This document shows, one piece after another, positions 17,204 to 25,125 of a stretch of 64,000 nucleotides of DNA. The translations under genes and the position numbers were made by a program. The stretch spans positions 1 through 64,000 of the forward strand of contig NZ_JAIOAB010000041.1 of assembly GCF_019890635.1 (NCBI RefSeq), written 5' to 3'. Position 1 is the stretch's first letter, and every line of letters begins with the position of its first letter. The notes beneath the pieces were generated by a model. It was not told the origin of the DNA, searched no databases, and was given only the letters and a program-made list of their open reading frames with translations. The stretch is from Streptomyces sennicomposti (lineage in GTDB: Bacteria > Actinomycetota > Actinomycetes > Streptomycetales > Streptomycetaceae).

Positions 17204-17482
17204 ATGATCGTACGGATCATGGGGGAGGGACAGGTGAGGCTGGCCGACAGCCACCTCGCCGAACTCAACAAGCTGGACGACGAACTCCTGTCCGAGATGG
17301 AGAACGGCGACGGCCCCGGCTTCCGCCGCACCCTGATCGCCCTCCTCGACAAGGTCCGCGCCCTGGGCGACCCGCTCCCGGACGACTCCCTGGAACCCTC
17401 GGACCTGATCCTGCCGTCCCCGGACGCCACCTTGGAGGAAGTCCGCGAACTGCTCAGCGACGACGGCTTGATCCCGGGGTGA
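17204..17482 (+). CDS. pspAA: PspA-associated protein PspAA
   Basis: 92 residues beginning MIVRIMGEGQVRLADSHLAELNKLDDELL, the characteristic opening of the actinobacterial PspAA domain, followed by a helical acidic C-terminal half. A GAGGAGGGCGAC ribosome site precedes the ATG. The family is defined by genetic linkage to pspA and is thought to work with it in membrane stress; no enzymatic function is visible. The 197-bp gap after it holds GC-rich DNA and the promoter of the next gene. Confidence 0.88.
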   Translation: MIVRIMGEGQVRLADSHLAELNKLDDELLSEMENGDGPGFRRTLIALLDKVRALGDPLPDDSLEPSDLILPSPDATLEEVRELLSDDGLIPG

Positions 17483-17679
17483 GGCGGGGCGCCCCTGAGC
17501 CCCGGCCCGCACATCCGGCCCGGCCGGCGTTCGAGGACGAGGCCGTCCAGGCCGACGGCGGGGATGCGGGGGCGGCAGCCCCCGAAGGGCCCGGCGTCCT
17601 CCGGGCGCCTTCGCACACCAGGGCGCCGAGTCTCACGTAACCGCACCGCGCGCCCCCGCCCAAGTTACCGTTGGCGACC

Positions 17680-19038
17680 GTGACTGCCCTCGACCGCGCC
17701 CGCTGCGGCCTCCGCGCGCACCCCTTCGCCCTGGACGCGGCCCTCGCCGCCGGCGTCCTGGTGTGCATGGTGGCCGGCTCCTTCGTGGACCCGAACGAAG
17801 CGGGCGGCGTGAGCTGGGCCGTGAGAAGACCCGAAGTCCTCAGCCTGGTCCTGATGACCCTCGGCGCCGTCGCGCTGGTCTTCCGCCGCCGCGCCCCGCG
17901 CACGGTCCTCGCCGTCACCGGCGCCGTCTCCCTGATCGAGTGCGTCACCGGAGACCCGCGCGCCCCCGTCGCCATGTCGGTCGTCGTGGCCCTGTTCACC
18001 GTCGCCGCCAGCACCGACCGCACCACCACCTGGCGTCTCGGCCTGTCCACGATGGTCGTGCTGACCGGCGCCGCGATGCTCGCCGGGCCCCTGCCCTGGT
18101 ACGCGCAGGAGAACCTCGGCATCTTCGCCTGGACCGGCATGGCCGCCGCCGGCGGCGACGCCGTCCGCAGCCGCCGCGCCTTCGTCCGGGCCATGCGCGA
18201 ACGCGCCGAACGCGCCGAGCGCACCCGCGAGGAGGAGGCCCGCCGCCGCGTCGCCGAGGAGCGGCTGCGCATCGCCCGCGATCTGCACGACGTCGTCGCC
18301 CACCACATCGCGCTGGTCAACGTGCAGGCCGGGGTCGCCGCGCACGTCATGGACAAGCGTCCCGACCAGGCGAAGGAGGCGCTGGCGCACGTCCGCGAGG
18401 CGGGCCGGTCCGCGCTGAACGAACTGCGCGCCACCGTCGGGCTGCTCAGGCAGTCCGACGACCCGGAGGCGCCCACCGAACCCGCTCCCGGCCTGGACCG
18501 CCTGGACGAACTCGTCGGCACCTTCCGCAGCGCCGGGCTGCATGTGGAGGTGGCCCGCGCCGACGACGGCACGACCCTGCCCGCCGCCGTCGATCTGGCC
18601 GCGTTCCGCGTCGTCCAGGAGGCGCTGACCAATGTGCACAAGCACGCCGGCGCGGGCGCGCGGGCCGAGGTCAGCGTCGTACGCGTCGGGCCCAGGATCG
18701 AGATCACCGTCCTGGACGACGGCGCACGCGCCGCCGCCCCCGCCCCCGGGGCGCTCAAGACCCTCGATGCCCTCGAAACCCCCGAAGGCACCCCCGACGA
18801 CGACGCCTCCGCCCCCGCCGGCGGCCACGGTCTGCTCGGCATGCGCGAGCGCGTCACCGCCCTCGGCGGGGCCCTCACCACCGGCCCCCGGTACGGCGGC
18901 GGCTTCCGGGTCCATGCGATCCTGCCCGCGACGACCCACACCGCGCCCCGCACCGCGCCCCGCACCCAGCCCCACAGCCCGCCCCGCACTGAGCCCCACG
19001 CCCAGGCCCGTACGCCCGCCCCGGGGGATGCCGCATGA
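17680..19038 (+). CDS. NarL-type two-component sensor histidine kinase
   Basis: 452 residues. Four to five membrane segments occupy about 20-160, with no large extracellular sensor loop. Then come a HisKA_3 dimerisation domain with phospho-acceptor H203 in ARDLHDVVAHHIALV and an HATPase domain (FRVVQEALTNVHKHAGA; GGHGLLGMRERV). The last about 25 residues are a Pro/Thr/Ala repeat tail. The GTG at 17680 lies 8 bases after a TACCGT -10 element, suggesting a leaderless message; a TTG at 17671 is an alternative. The cognate response regulator overlaps by 4 bp, and the RND exporter just beyond is a possible target. Confidence 0.92.
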   Translation: MTALDRARCGLRAHPFALDAALAAGVLVCMVAGSFVDPNEAGGVSWAVRRPEVLSLVLMTLGAVALVFRRRAPRTVLAVTGAVSLIECVTGDPRAPVAMSVVVALFTVAASTDRTTTWRLGLSTMVVLTGAAMLAGPLPWYAQENLGIFAWTGMAAAGGDAVRSRRAFVRAMRERAERAERTREEEARRRVAEERLRIARDLHDVVAHHIALVNVQAGVAAHVMDKRPDQAKEALAHVREAGRSALNELRATVGLLRQSDDPEAPTEPAPGLDRLDELVGTFRSAGLHVEVARADDGTTLPAAVDLAAFRVVQEALTNVHKHAGAGARAEVSVVRVGPRIEITVLDDGARAAAPAPGALKTLDALETPEGTPDDDASAPAGGHGLLGMRERVTALGGALTTGPRYGGGFRVHAILPATTHTAPRTAPRTQPHSPPRTEPHAQARTPAPGDAA

Positions 19039-19715
19039 CGATCCGTGTCCTGCTCGCCGACGACCAGGCCCTGCTGCGCAGCGCCTTCCGCGTGCTCGTC
19101 GACTCCGAGCCCGACATGGAGGTGGTCGGCGAGGCGTCCGAGGGCGCCGCGGCGGTGCGCCTGGCCCGGGAGCAGCGCGCCGACGTGGTCCTGATGGACA
19201 TCCGGATGCCGGGCACCGACGGCCTCGCCGCCACCCGGATGATCAGCGCCGACCCCGCTCTCGCGCACGTGCGGGTGGTCATCCTGACCACCTTCGAGGT
19301 GGACGACTACGTGGTGCAGGCGCTGCGTGCGGGAGCCTCCGGCTTCCTCGGCAAGGGCAGCGAACCGGAGGAGCTGCTCAGCGCCATCCGGATCGCCGCC
19401 CAGGGCGAGGCCCTGCTGTCCCCGGTCGCCACCAAAGGCCTGATCGCCCGCTTCCTCGCCCAGGGCGACGCCGACGACGGCCGCGACCCGGCCCGCTCCG
19501 GGCGGCTGGAGGCGCTGACCGTGCGCGAGCGCGAGGTGCTGGTCCAGGTCGCCGGCGGCCACTCCAACGACGAGATCGCCGAGCGCCTGGAGGTCAGCCC
19601 GCTGACCGTCAAGACGCATGTGAACCGGGCGATGGCCAAGCTCGGCGCCCGCGACCGGGCCCAGCTGGTGGTCATCGCCTACGAGTCCGGACTGGTCCGC
19701 CCCCGGGTGGAGTGA
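19035..19715 (+). CDS. LuxR/NarL-family response regulator
   Basis: 226 residues. The receiver domain holds the acidic pair D9/D10, phospho-site D55 (VVLMDIRMPG), a T/S switch (ILTTFE) and the conserved lysine in GFLGKG. The C-terminal LuxR HTH (LTVREREVLVQVAGGHSNDEIAERL...VKTHVNRAMAKLG) spans about 155-215. Its ATG overlaps the kinase stop (ATGA), which implies translational coupling. A hairpin at 19721-19748 follows directly. Confidence 0.95.
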   Translation: MTIRVLLADDQALLRSAFRVLVDSEPDMEVVGEASEGAAAVRLAREQRADVVLMDIRMPGTDGLAATRMISADPALAHVRVVILTTFEVDDYVVQALRAGASGFLGKGSEPEELLSAIRIAAQGEALLSPVATKGLIARFLAQGDADDGRDPARSGRLEALTVREREVLVQVAGGHSNDEIAERLEVSPLTVKTHVNRAMAKLGARDRAQLVVIAYESGLVRPRVE

Positions 19716-19720
19716 CCCCT

Positions 19721-19748
19721 CTCCACCTCGCTACGTCCGAGGGTGGAG
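19721..19748. terminator. hairpin after the response regulator
   Basis: CTCCACCTCG pairs with CGAGGGTGGAG (one bulged G) around a 7-base loop, 6 bases after the stop. It could terminate the kinase-regulator transcript or act as an inverted-repeat operator for the exporter gene 170 bp downstream. Confidence 0.55.
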
Positions 19749-19918
19749 CGGCCTCGGCGCGGGTGTACTGCGCCCGGAGTATGAGCGCCGTAAGGAACGG
19801 GACCAGGGGGCTACGGGACACCCCCCGCCGATGACCCAGGGTGTAGGGGTGGGGCGCAGCTGCGCGCCCGTGCCGCTTGCCCAGCTCACCGCCGCTCACA
19901 GAAGAGAGACCCCGACCG

Positions 19919-22900
19919 ATGTCCTGGCTGTCCAGGTTCAGCCTCGCCCAACGGGCCCTGATCGGACTGATGTCCGTGGTGGCGCTCGTGTTCGGGGCGA
20001 TCGCCATACCCCAGCTCAAACAGCAGCTGCTGCCCACGATCGAGCTGCCCGTCGTGTCCGTGCTGGCGCCCTACCAGGGGGCGTCGCCGGACGTGGTGGA
20101 GAAGCAGGTTGTCGAGCCGCTGGAAGACAACCTCAAGGCCGTCGACGGCATCACCGGCGTCACCTCCACGGCCAGTGAGGGCAGCGCCGTGATCACGGCG
20201 TCCTTCGACTACGGCAACGACACCCAGCAGCTCGTCGCCGATGTCCAGCAGGCCGTCAACCGGGCCCGCCCGAAGCTGCCGGACGACGTGGACCCGCAGG
20301 TCATCGCCGGTTCGACCGACGACATCCCGACCGTGGTGCTGGCCGTCACCTCCGGCAAGGACCAGCAGGCGCTGGCCGACCAGCTGGACAAGACGGTCGT
20401 GCCGGAGCTGAAGAACATCGACGGCGTCGGCCAGGTCACCGTGGACGGCGTGCGCGACCTCCAGGTCACCGTCACCCCGGACGACCGCAGGCTCGCCGCG
20501 GCCGGGCTCACCTCCGCCGCGCTCGCCCAGGCGCTCCAGGCGGGCGGCGCCACCGTGCCGGCCGGCTCCTTCGACGAGGGCGGCGCCAACCGCACCGTCC
20601 AGGTCGGCGGCGGCCTCACCTCGCTGCGGCAGATCCGGGACCTGATGGTCACCGTCCAGGGCGAGGCGGCGAAGAAGCCCGTCCGCCTCGGCGACGTGGC
20701 GACGGTGAAGCAGGAGCCGGCCAAGGCCGACTCCATCACCCGCACCGACGGCCGGCCGAGCCTGGCCGTCGCGGTCACCATGGACCACGACGGCAGCGCG
20801 GTCGCCATCTCGAACGCGGTCGAGGACAAGCTGCCCGGCCTGCGCAAGTCCCTCGGCGGCGACGCGAAGATCACGACGGTCAGCGACCAGGGCCCCGCCG
20901 TCGCCAAGTCCATCGACGGCCTGACCACCGAGGGCGCGCTCGGTCTGCTCTTCGCGGTCCTGGTCATCCTGGTCTTCCTGGCCTCGGTGCGCTCCACGCT
21001 GGTCACGGCGGTGTCCATCCCGCTGTCGGTGGTGCTGGCCCTGATCGTGCTGTGGACGCGCGACCTGTCGCTGAACATGCTGACGCTGGGCGCGCTGACC
21101 ATCGCCATCGGCCGGGTCGTGGACGACTCGATCGTGGTCCTGGAGAACATCAAGCGGCACCTCGGCTACGGCGAGGAGCGGCGCGAGGCCATCCTGGCCG
21201 CCGTGCGCGAGGTGGCCGGCGCGGTGACCTCCTCGACGCTCACCACGGTCGCCGTGTTCCTGCCGATCGGCCTGGTCGGCGGCATGGTGGGCGAGCTGTT
21301 CGGGCCCTTCAGCCTCACCGTCACCGCCGCGCTGCTGGCCTCGCTGCTGGTGTCGCTGACGGTGGTGCCGGTGCTGTCGTACTGGTTCCTGCGCGCGCCC
21401 AAGGGCACGCCCGCCGAGGCCGGCCAGGCCCGCCGCCAGGCCGAGGAGAAGGAGGCGAACAGCCGCCTGACCCGCTTCTACGTCCCCGTCCTGCGGTTCG
21501 CCACCCGGCGCCGGCTGACCAGCGTGCTGATCGCGGTCGTCGTGCTGATCGGCACGTTCGGCATGACCCCGCTGCTGAAGACGAACTTCTTCGACTCCGG
21601 CGACCAGAAGGTGCTCAGCGTCAAGCAGCAGCTCAGGCCCGGCGCCAGCCTGGCGGCCACCGACGCCGCGGCGCGCAAGGTCGAGAAGCTGCTCGCCGGC
21701 ACGAAGGGCGTCAAGGACTACCAGGTCACGGTCGGCTCGTCCGGCTTCATGGCGGCCTTCGGCGGCTCCACCGACTCCAACCACGCCTCCTACCAGGTGA
21801 TGCTGGAGGACTCGGCCTCCGCCGACGACGTCCGCGCCGACCTCGAGGACGGCCTGCACAAGCTGTCCGGCATCGGCACCACCACGGTCAACGCCGGCGA
21901 CGGCTTCGGCGACCAGGACCTGAAGGTCGTCGTCAAGGCGTCCGACGCGAACGTGCTGCGCACCGCCGCCGAGCAGGTCCGCAAGACCGTCGCGGGCCTG
22001 GACGACGTCACCGACGTCACCAGCGACCTCTCGCAGAGCGTGCCGCGCGTCTCGGTGCGCGCCAACGCCAAGGCGGCCGCGGCCGGCTTCGACGACCAGA
22101 GCCTCGGCCTGGCCGTCGCCCAGTCGGTGCGGGGCACCACCGCCGCCAAGGCGGTCCTGGACGACACCGAGCGCGACGTCGTCATCCGGTCGGCCGAGCC
22201 CGCCCAGACGCTGGCGCAGCTGAAGAACCTGCGCCTGGGGCCGGTGAAGCTGAGCGACGTGGCCACCGTGAAGCTGGTGGACGGGCCGGTGTCGATGACC
22301 CGGATCGACGGCCGGCGCGCGGCGACCGTCACCGCCAAGCCGACCGGCGACAACACCGGCGCGGTCAGCACCAAGCTCCAGTCGAAGATCAAGGCGCTGA
22401 AGCTCCCGGCGGGCGCGACGGCCGAGATCGGCGGCGTCACCTCCGACCAGAACGACGCGTTCAAGAACCTCGGCCTGGCGATGCTCGCGGCGATCGCGAT
22501 CGTCTTCCTGCTGCTGGTCGCCACGTTCCGGTCGCTGGCCCAGCCGCTGATCCTGCTGGTGTCCATCCCGTTCGCGGCCACCGGCGCGCTCGGCCTGCTG
22601 ATCGCCACCGGCACCCCGATGGGCGTGCCCGCGATGATCGGCATGCTGATGCTCATCGGCATCGTGGTGACGAACGCGATCGTGCTGATCGACCTGATCA
22701 ACCAGTACCGGAAGCAGGGCTACGGCGTCGTGGAGGCCGTGCTGGAAGGCGGCCGGCACCGGCTGCGGCCCATCCTGATGACGGCGCTGGCGACCATCTT
22801 CGCCCTGCTCCCGATGGCCCTCGGGGTCACCGGCGAGGGCGGTTTCATCGCCCAGCCGCTGGCGGTGGTCGTGATCGGCGGCCTGGTCACCTCGACCCTG

Positions 22901-23023
22901 CTCACCCTCCTCCTCGTCCCGACCCTCTACGCCATGCTGGAACTCCGCAAGGAGCGCCGCGCGAAGAAGCGCGAGGCGAAGCGGGCGACGAAGACCGAGG
23001 ACCTGGAACCGGCGGGCGTCTGA
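19919..23023 (+). CDS. RND-superfamily (AcrB/SwrC-like) efflux transporter
   Basis: 1034 residues with the full duplicated RND plan: TM1 at about 10-30, a large external loop, TM2-6, a second loop, TM8-12. The proton-relay pair DD is present in TM4 (GRVVDDSIVVLENI). The equivalent of the AcrB TM10 lysine is Thr (GIVVTNAIVLIDLI), as I recall for Gram-positive SwrC-type members. No membrane-fusion protein or outer-membrane factor gene is adjacent, as expected without an outer membrane. The ATG at 19919 has an AGAAGAGAG site. It lies behind a two-component pair on the same strand. The substrate is unknown. Confidence 0.92.
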   Translation: MSWLSRFSLAQRALIGLMSVVALVFGAIAIPQLKQQLLPTIELPVVSVLAPYQGASPDVVEKQVVEPLEDNLKAVDGITGVTSTASEGSAVITASFDYGNDTQQLVADVQQAVNRARPKLPDDVDPQVIAGSTDDIPTVVLAVTSGKDQQALADQLDKTVVPELKNIDGVGQVTVDGVRDLQVTVTPDDRRLAAAGLTSAALAQALQAGGATVPAGSFDEGGANRTVQVGGGLTSLRQIRDLMVTVQGEAAKKPVRLGDVATVKQEPAKADSITRTDGRPSLAVAVTMDHDGSAVAISNAVEDKLPGLRKSLGGDAKITTVSDQGPAVAKSIDGLTTEGALGLLFAVLVILVFLASVRSTLVTAVSIPLSVVLALIVLWTRDLSLNMLTLGALTIAIGRVVDDSIVVLENIKRHLGYGEERREAILAAVREVAGAVTSSTLTTVAVFLPIGLVGGMVGELFGPFSLTVTAALLASLLVSLTVVPVLSYWFLRAPKGTPAEAGQARRQAEEKEANSRLTRFYVPVLRFATRRRLTSVLIAVVVLIGTFGMTPLLKTNFFDSGDQKVLSVKQQLRPGASLAATDAAARKVEKLLAGTKGVKDYQVTVGSSGFMAAFGGSTDSNHASYQVMLEDSASADDVRADLEDGLHKLSGIGTTTVNAGDGFGDQDLKVVVKASDANVLRTAAEQVRKTVAGLDDVTDVTSDLSQSVPRVSVRANAKAAAAGFDDQSLGLAVAQSVRGTTAAKAVLDDTERDVVIRSAEPAQTLAQLKNLRLGPVKLSDVATVKLVDGPVSMTRIDGRRAATVTAKPTGDNTGAVSTKLQSKIKALKLPAGATAEIGGVTSDQNDAFKNLGLAMLAAIAIVFLLLVATFRSLAQPLILLVSIPFAATGALGLLIATGTPMGVPAMIGMLMLIGIVVTNAIVLIDLINQYRKQGYGVVEAVLEGGRHRLRPILMTALATIFALLPMALGVTGEGGFIAQPLAVVVIGGLVTSTLLTLLLVPTLYAMLELRKERRAKKREAKRATKTEDLEPAGV

Positions 23024-23045
23024 CGCCGCACGGCACGGGCACGAA

Positions 23046-23081
23046 GACGGCCGGGCTCCCTCCAGAGGGGGCCCGGCCGTC
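23046..23081. terminator. bidirectional hairpin between the RND gene and nadA
   Basis: An 11-bp perfect stem (23046-23056 with 23071-23081) extended by a G-U and three G-C pairs around a 6-base loop, centrally placed between two convergent genes. Confidence 0.87.
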
Positions 23082-23100
23082 GCCGTTCTTGCGCCGGGGG

Positions 23101-24285
23101 TTACGGCAGCGCCAGCATCCGTTCCAGGGCCAGCTTCGCGAACGCCTCGGTCTCCTTGTCGACCTCGATGCGGTTGACCAGGTTGCCCTCGGCCAGGGAC
23201 TCCAGGGTCCACACCAGGTGGGGCAGGTCGATGCGGTTCATGGTCGAGCAGAAGCACACCGTCCGGTCGAGGAAGACGATCTCCTTGCCCTCGGGAGCGA
23301 AACGGTTCGCCAGGCGGCGGACCAGGTTCAGCTCGGTGCCGATGGCCCACTTGGAGCCGGCCGGGGCCGCCTCCAGCGCCTTGATGATGTACTCCGTGGA
23401 GCCGACGTAGTCCGCCGCGGCGACCACCTCGTGCTTGCACTCCGGGTGCACCAGGACGTTGACGCCGGGGATGCGCGCGCGCACGTCCTCGACCGAGTCC
23501 AGGCTGAAGCGGCCGTGCACCGAGCAGTGGCCGCGCCACAGGATCATCTTCGCCGCGCGCAGCTCCTCGGCGGTCAGGCCGCCGTTCGGCCGGTGCGGGT
23601 TGTAGACGACGCAGTCCTCCAGGGACATGCCCATGTCCCTGACCGCCGTGTTGCGGCCGAGGTGCTGGTCGGGCAGGAACAGCACCTTCTCGCCCTGCTC
23701 GAACGCCCAGTCCAGGGCGCGCTTCGCGTTGGACGAGGTGCAGATGGTGCCGCCGTGCTTGCCGGTGAACGCCTTGATGTCGGCCGAGGAGTTCATGTAC
23801 GACACCGGCACGACCTGCTCGGCGATGCCGGCCTCGGTCAGCACGTCCCAGCACTCGGCGACCTGCTCGGCCGTCGCCATGTCGGCCATCGAGCACCCGG
23901 CGGCCAGGTCCGGCAGGACGACCTTCTGCTCGTCGCTCGTCAGGATGTCGGCGGACTCCGCCATGAAGTGCACACCGCAGAACACGATGTACTCCGCGTC
24001 CGGCCGCGCGGCGGCGTCGCGGGCCAGCTTGAAGGAGTCGCCCGTGACGTCGGCGAACTGGATGACCTCGTCACGCTGGTAGTGGTGGCCGAGGACGAAG
24101 ACCTTGTCCCCGAGCTTCTCCTTGGCCGCGCGGGCGCGCGCCACCAGATCGGGGTCGGACGGGGAGGGCAGCTCGCCGGGGCAGTCGACGCCGCGCTCGC
24201 TCCTCGGGTCGGCCTCGCGGCCGAGCAGCAGCAGGGCGAGCGGCGTCGGCTGGACGTCGAGCTCCTGGGGCTGGGCGGTGGTCAC
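23101..24285 (-). CDS. nadA: quinolinate synthase A
   Basis: This 4Fe-4S enzyme condenses iminoaspartate with dihydroxyacetone phosphate to quinolinate in de novo NAD synthesis. It has 394 residues. Three NadA repeats are visible with cluster cysteines in IVFCGVHFM, HPECKHE and RTVCFCSTMN; other signatures are LGHHYQRDEV, ILTSDEQKV and FLPDQHLGRNT. The GTG at 24285 stands 8 bases after AGAAAGGG, whereas the GTG at 24294 overlaps that site. nadB and nadC are not alongside. A TATGAT -10 and a long palindrome lie upstream, so it is probably under specific control. Confidence 0.95.
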   Translation of the reverse strand: MTTAQPQELDVQPTPLALLLLGREADPRSERGVDCPGELPSPSDPDLVARARAAKEKLGDKVFVLGHHYQRDEVIQFADVTGDSFKLARDAAARPDAEYIVFCGVHFMAESADILTSDEQKVVLPDLAAGCSMADMATAEQVAECWDVLTEAGIAEQVVPVSYMNSSADIKAFTGKHGGTICTSSNAKRALDWAFEQGEKVLFLPDQHLGRNTAVRDMGMSLEDCVVYNPHRPNGGLTAEELRAAKMILWRGHCSVHGRFSLDSVEDVRARIPGVNVLVHPECKHEVVAAADYVGSTEYIIKALEAAPAGSKWAIGTELNLVRRLANRFAPEGKEIVFLDRTVCFCSTMNRIDLPHLVWTLESLAEGNLVNRIEVDKETEAFAKLALERMLALP

Positions 24286-24326
24286 GACACGCACCCTTTC
24301 TACTTTTCGTCTAATTGACGTTATCT

Positions 24327-24332
24327 ATCATA
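24327..24332 (-). promoter_or_regulatory. probable nadA -10 element
   Basis: TATGAT on the minus strand about 42 bases upstream of the nadA GTG, immediately downstream of the palindrome at 24338-24381; no strong -35 is visible. Confidence 0.5.
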
Positions 24333-24337
24333 ACCGC

Positions 24338-24381
24338 TTCACGTCACTTTGACGATGCCCATAGCGTCGATGTGACGTGAA
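24338..24381. promoter_or_regulatory. 44-bp imperfect palindrome, candidate operator for nadA/erpA
   Basis: Outer arms TTCACGTCAC and GTGACGTGAA are perfect 10-bp complements. The match continues with GACG/CGTC inside, giving 19-base arms with three mismatches and a 6-base centre. It lies just upstream of the nadA -10, in an AT-richer stretch between two divergent genes. Confidence 0.65.
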
Positions 24382-24602
24382 TCCCGACACCTCTCCGTCC
24401 GCCGCCGTTGCCCCCGTTGTCGCCTTCGTCGCATCGGGGCGCCCGGTCCGTGCGGCCCTGTCCGCGGCCCGGCGCGTGTGCGAGCATGAAGAGGACGAGC
24501 ATGGACACGTGAGAAGGCAAGTGCTCGGCCCGGAATGAATCCGCGGCCTCGCCGGTTGCACTCGTCGGCAAGCAGTCTCCGTACAACCCGGGAGAGATGT
24601 AG

Positions 24603-24959
24603 ATGTCCGTATCGGACGAGACCACCACCGTCACCGACGGCATCGTTCTGACCGACGCCGCCGCGTCCAAGGTCAAGGCCCTGCTCGACCAGGAAGGCCG
24701 TGACGACCTCGCCCTGCGCGTCGCCGTCCAGCCCGGCGGCTGCTCCGGCCTGCGCTACCAGCTCTTCTTCGACGAGCGCTCCCTCGACGGCGACGTCGTC
24801 AAGGACTTCGGCGGCGTCAAGGTCGTGACCGACCGGATGAGCGCCCCGTACCTGGGCGGCGCCACCATCGACTTCGTGGACACCATCGAGAAGCAGGGCT
24901 TCACGATCGACAACCCGAACGCGACGGGTTCCTGCGCCTGCGGCGACTCCTTCAGCTGA
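24603..24959 (+). CDS. erpA: iron-sulfur cluster insertion protein, ErpA/HesB A-type carrier
   Basis: 118 residues. The A-type carrier signature is complete: C47 in GGCSGLRYQ and the C-terminal pair C111/C113 in GSCACGDSFS. These proteins pass 4Fe-4S clusters to apo-enzymes. Its position divergent from nadA, itself a 4Fe-4S enzyme, is suggestive. A GGGAGAG site precedes the ATG. A strong hairpin follows. Confidence 0.93.
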   Translation: MSVSDETTTVTDGIVLTDAAASKVKALLDQEGRDDLALRVAVQPGGCSGLRYQLFFDERSLDGDVVKDFGGVKVVTDRMSAPYLGGATIDFVDTIEKQGFTIDNPNATGSCACGDSFS

Positions 24960-25000
24960 CCCGGCCGGACGCGTGAGCGTCCCACCGGGACGGATCTGAC

Positions 25001-25040
25001 GGAAGGCGGCGGCCCCCCACCCGGGGGACCGCCGCCTTCC
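25001..25040. terminator. hairpin between erpA and the convergent membrane protein gene
   Basis: A 12-bp stem GGAAGGCGGCGG / CCGCCGCCTTCC, a C-A mismatch, then five more G-C pairs and a short loop. Confidence 0.9.
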
Positions 25041-25125
25041 GCATGCGGCGCCCGTCTTGCGTGCGCGGTCTCGTCCGCCGCCTGCACCGCCCGCCGCGGG
25101 CGGTGTCCGCTGCCGCCCGCGCCGC

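Noticed and set aside
19886..23896. 1336-codon open frame on the minus strand
   Set aside because: It is the antisense shadow of the RND gene and nadA; composition is His/Arg/Gly-rich with no domain, typical of high-GC complementary frames.
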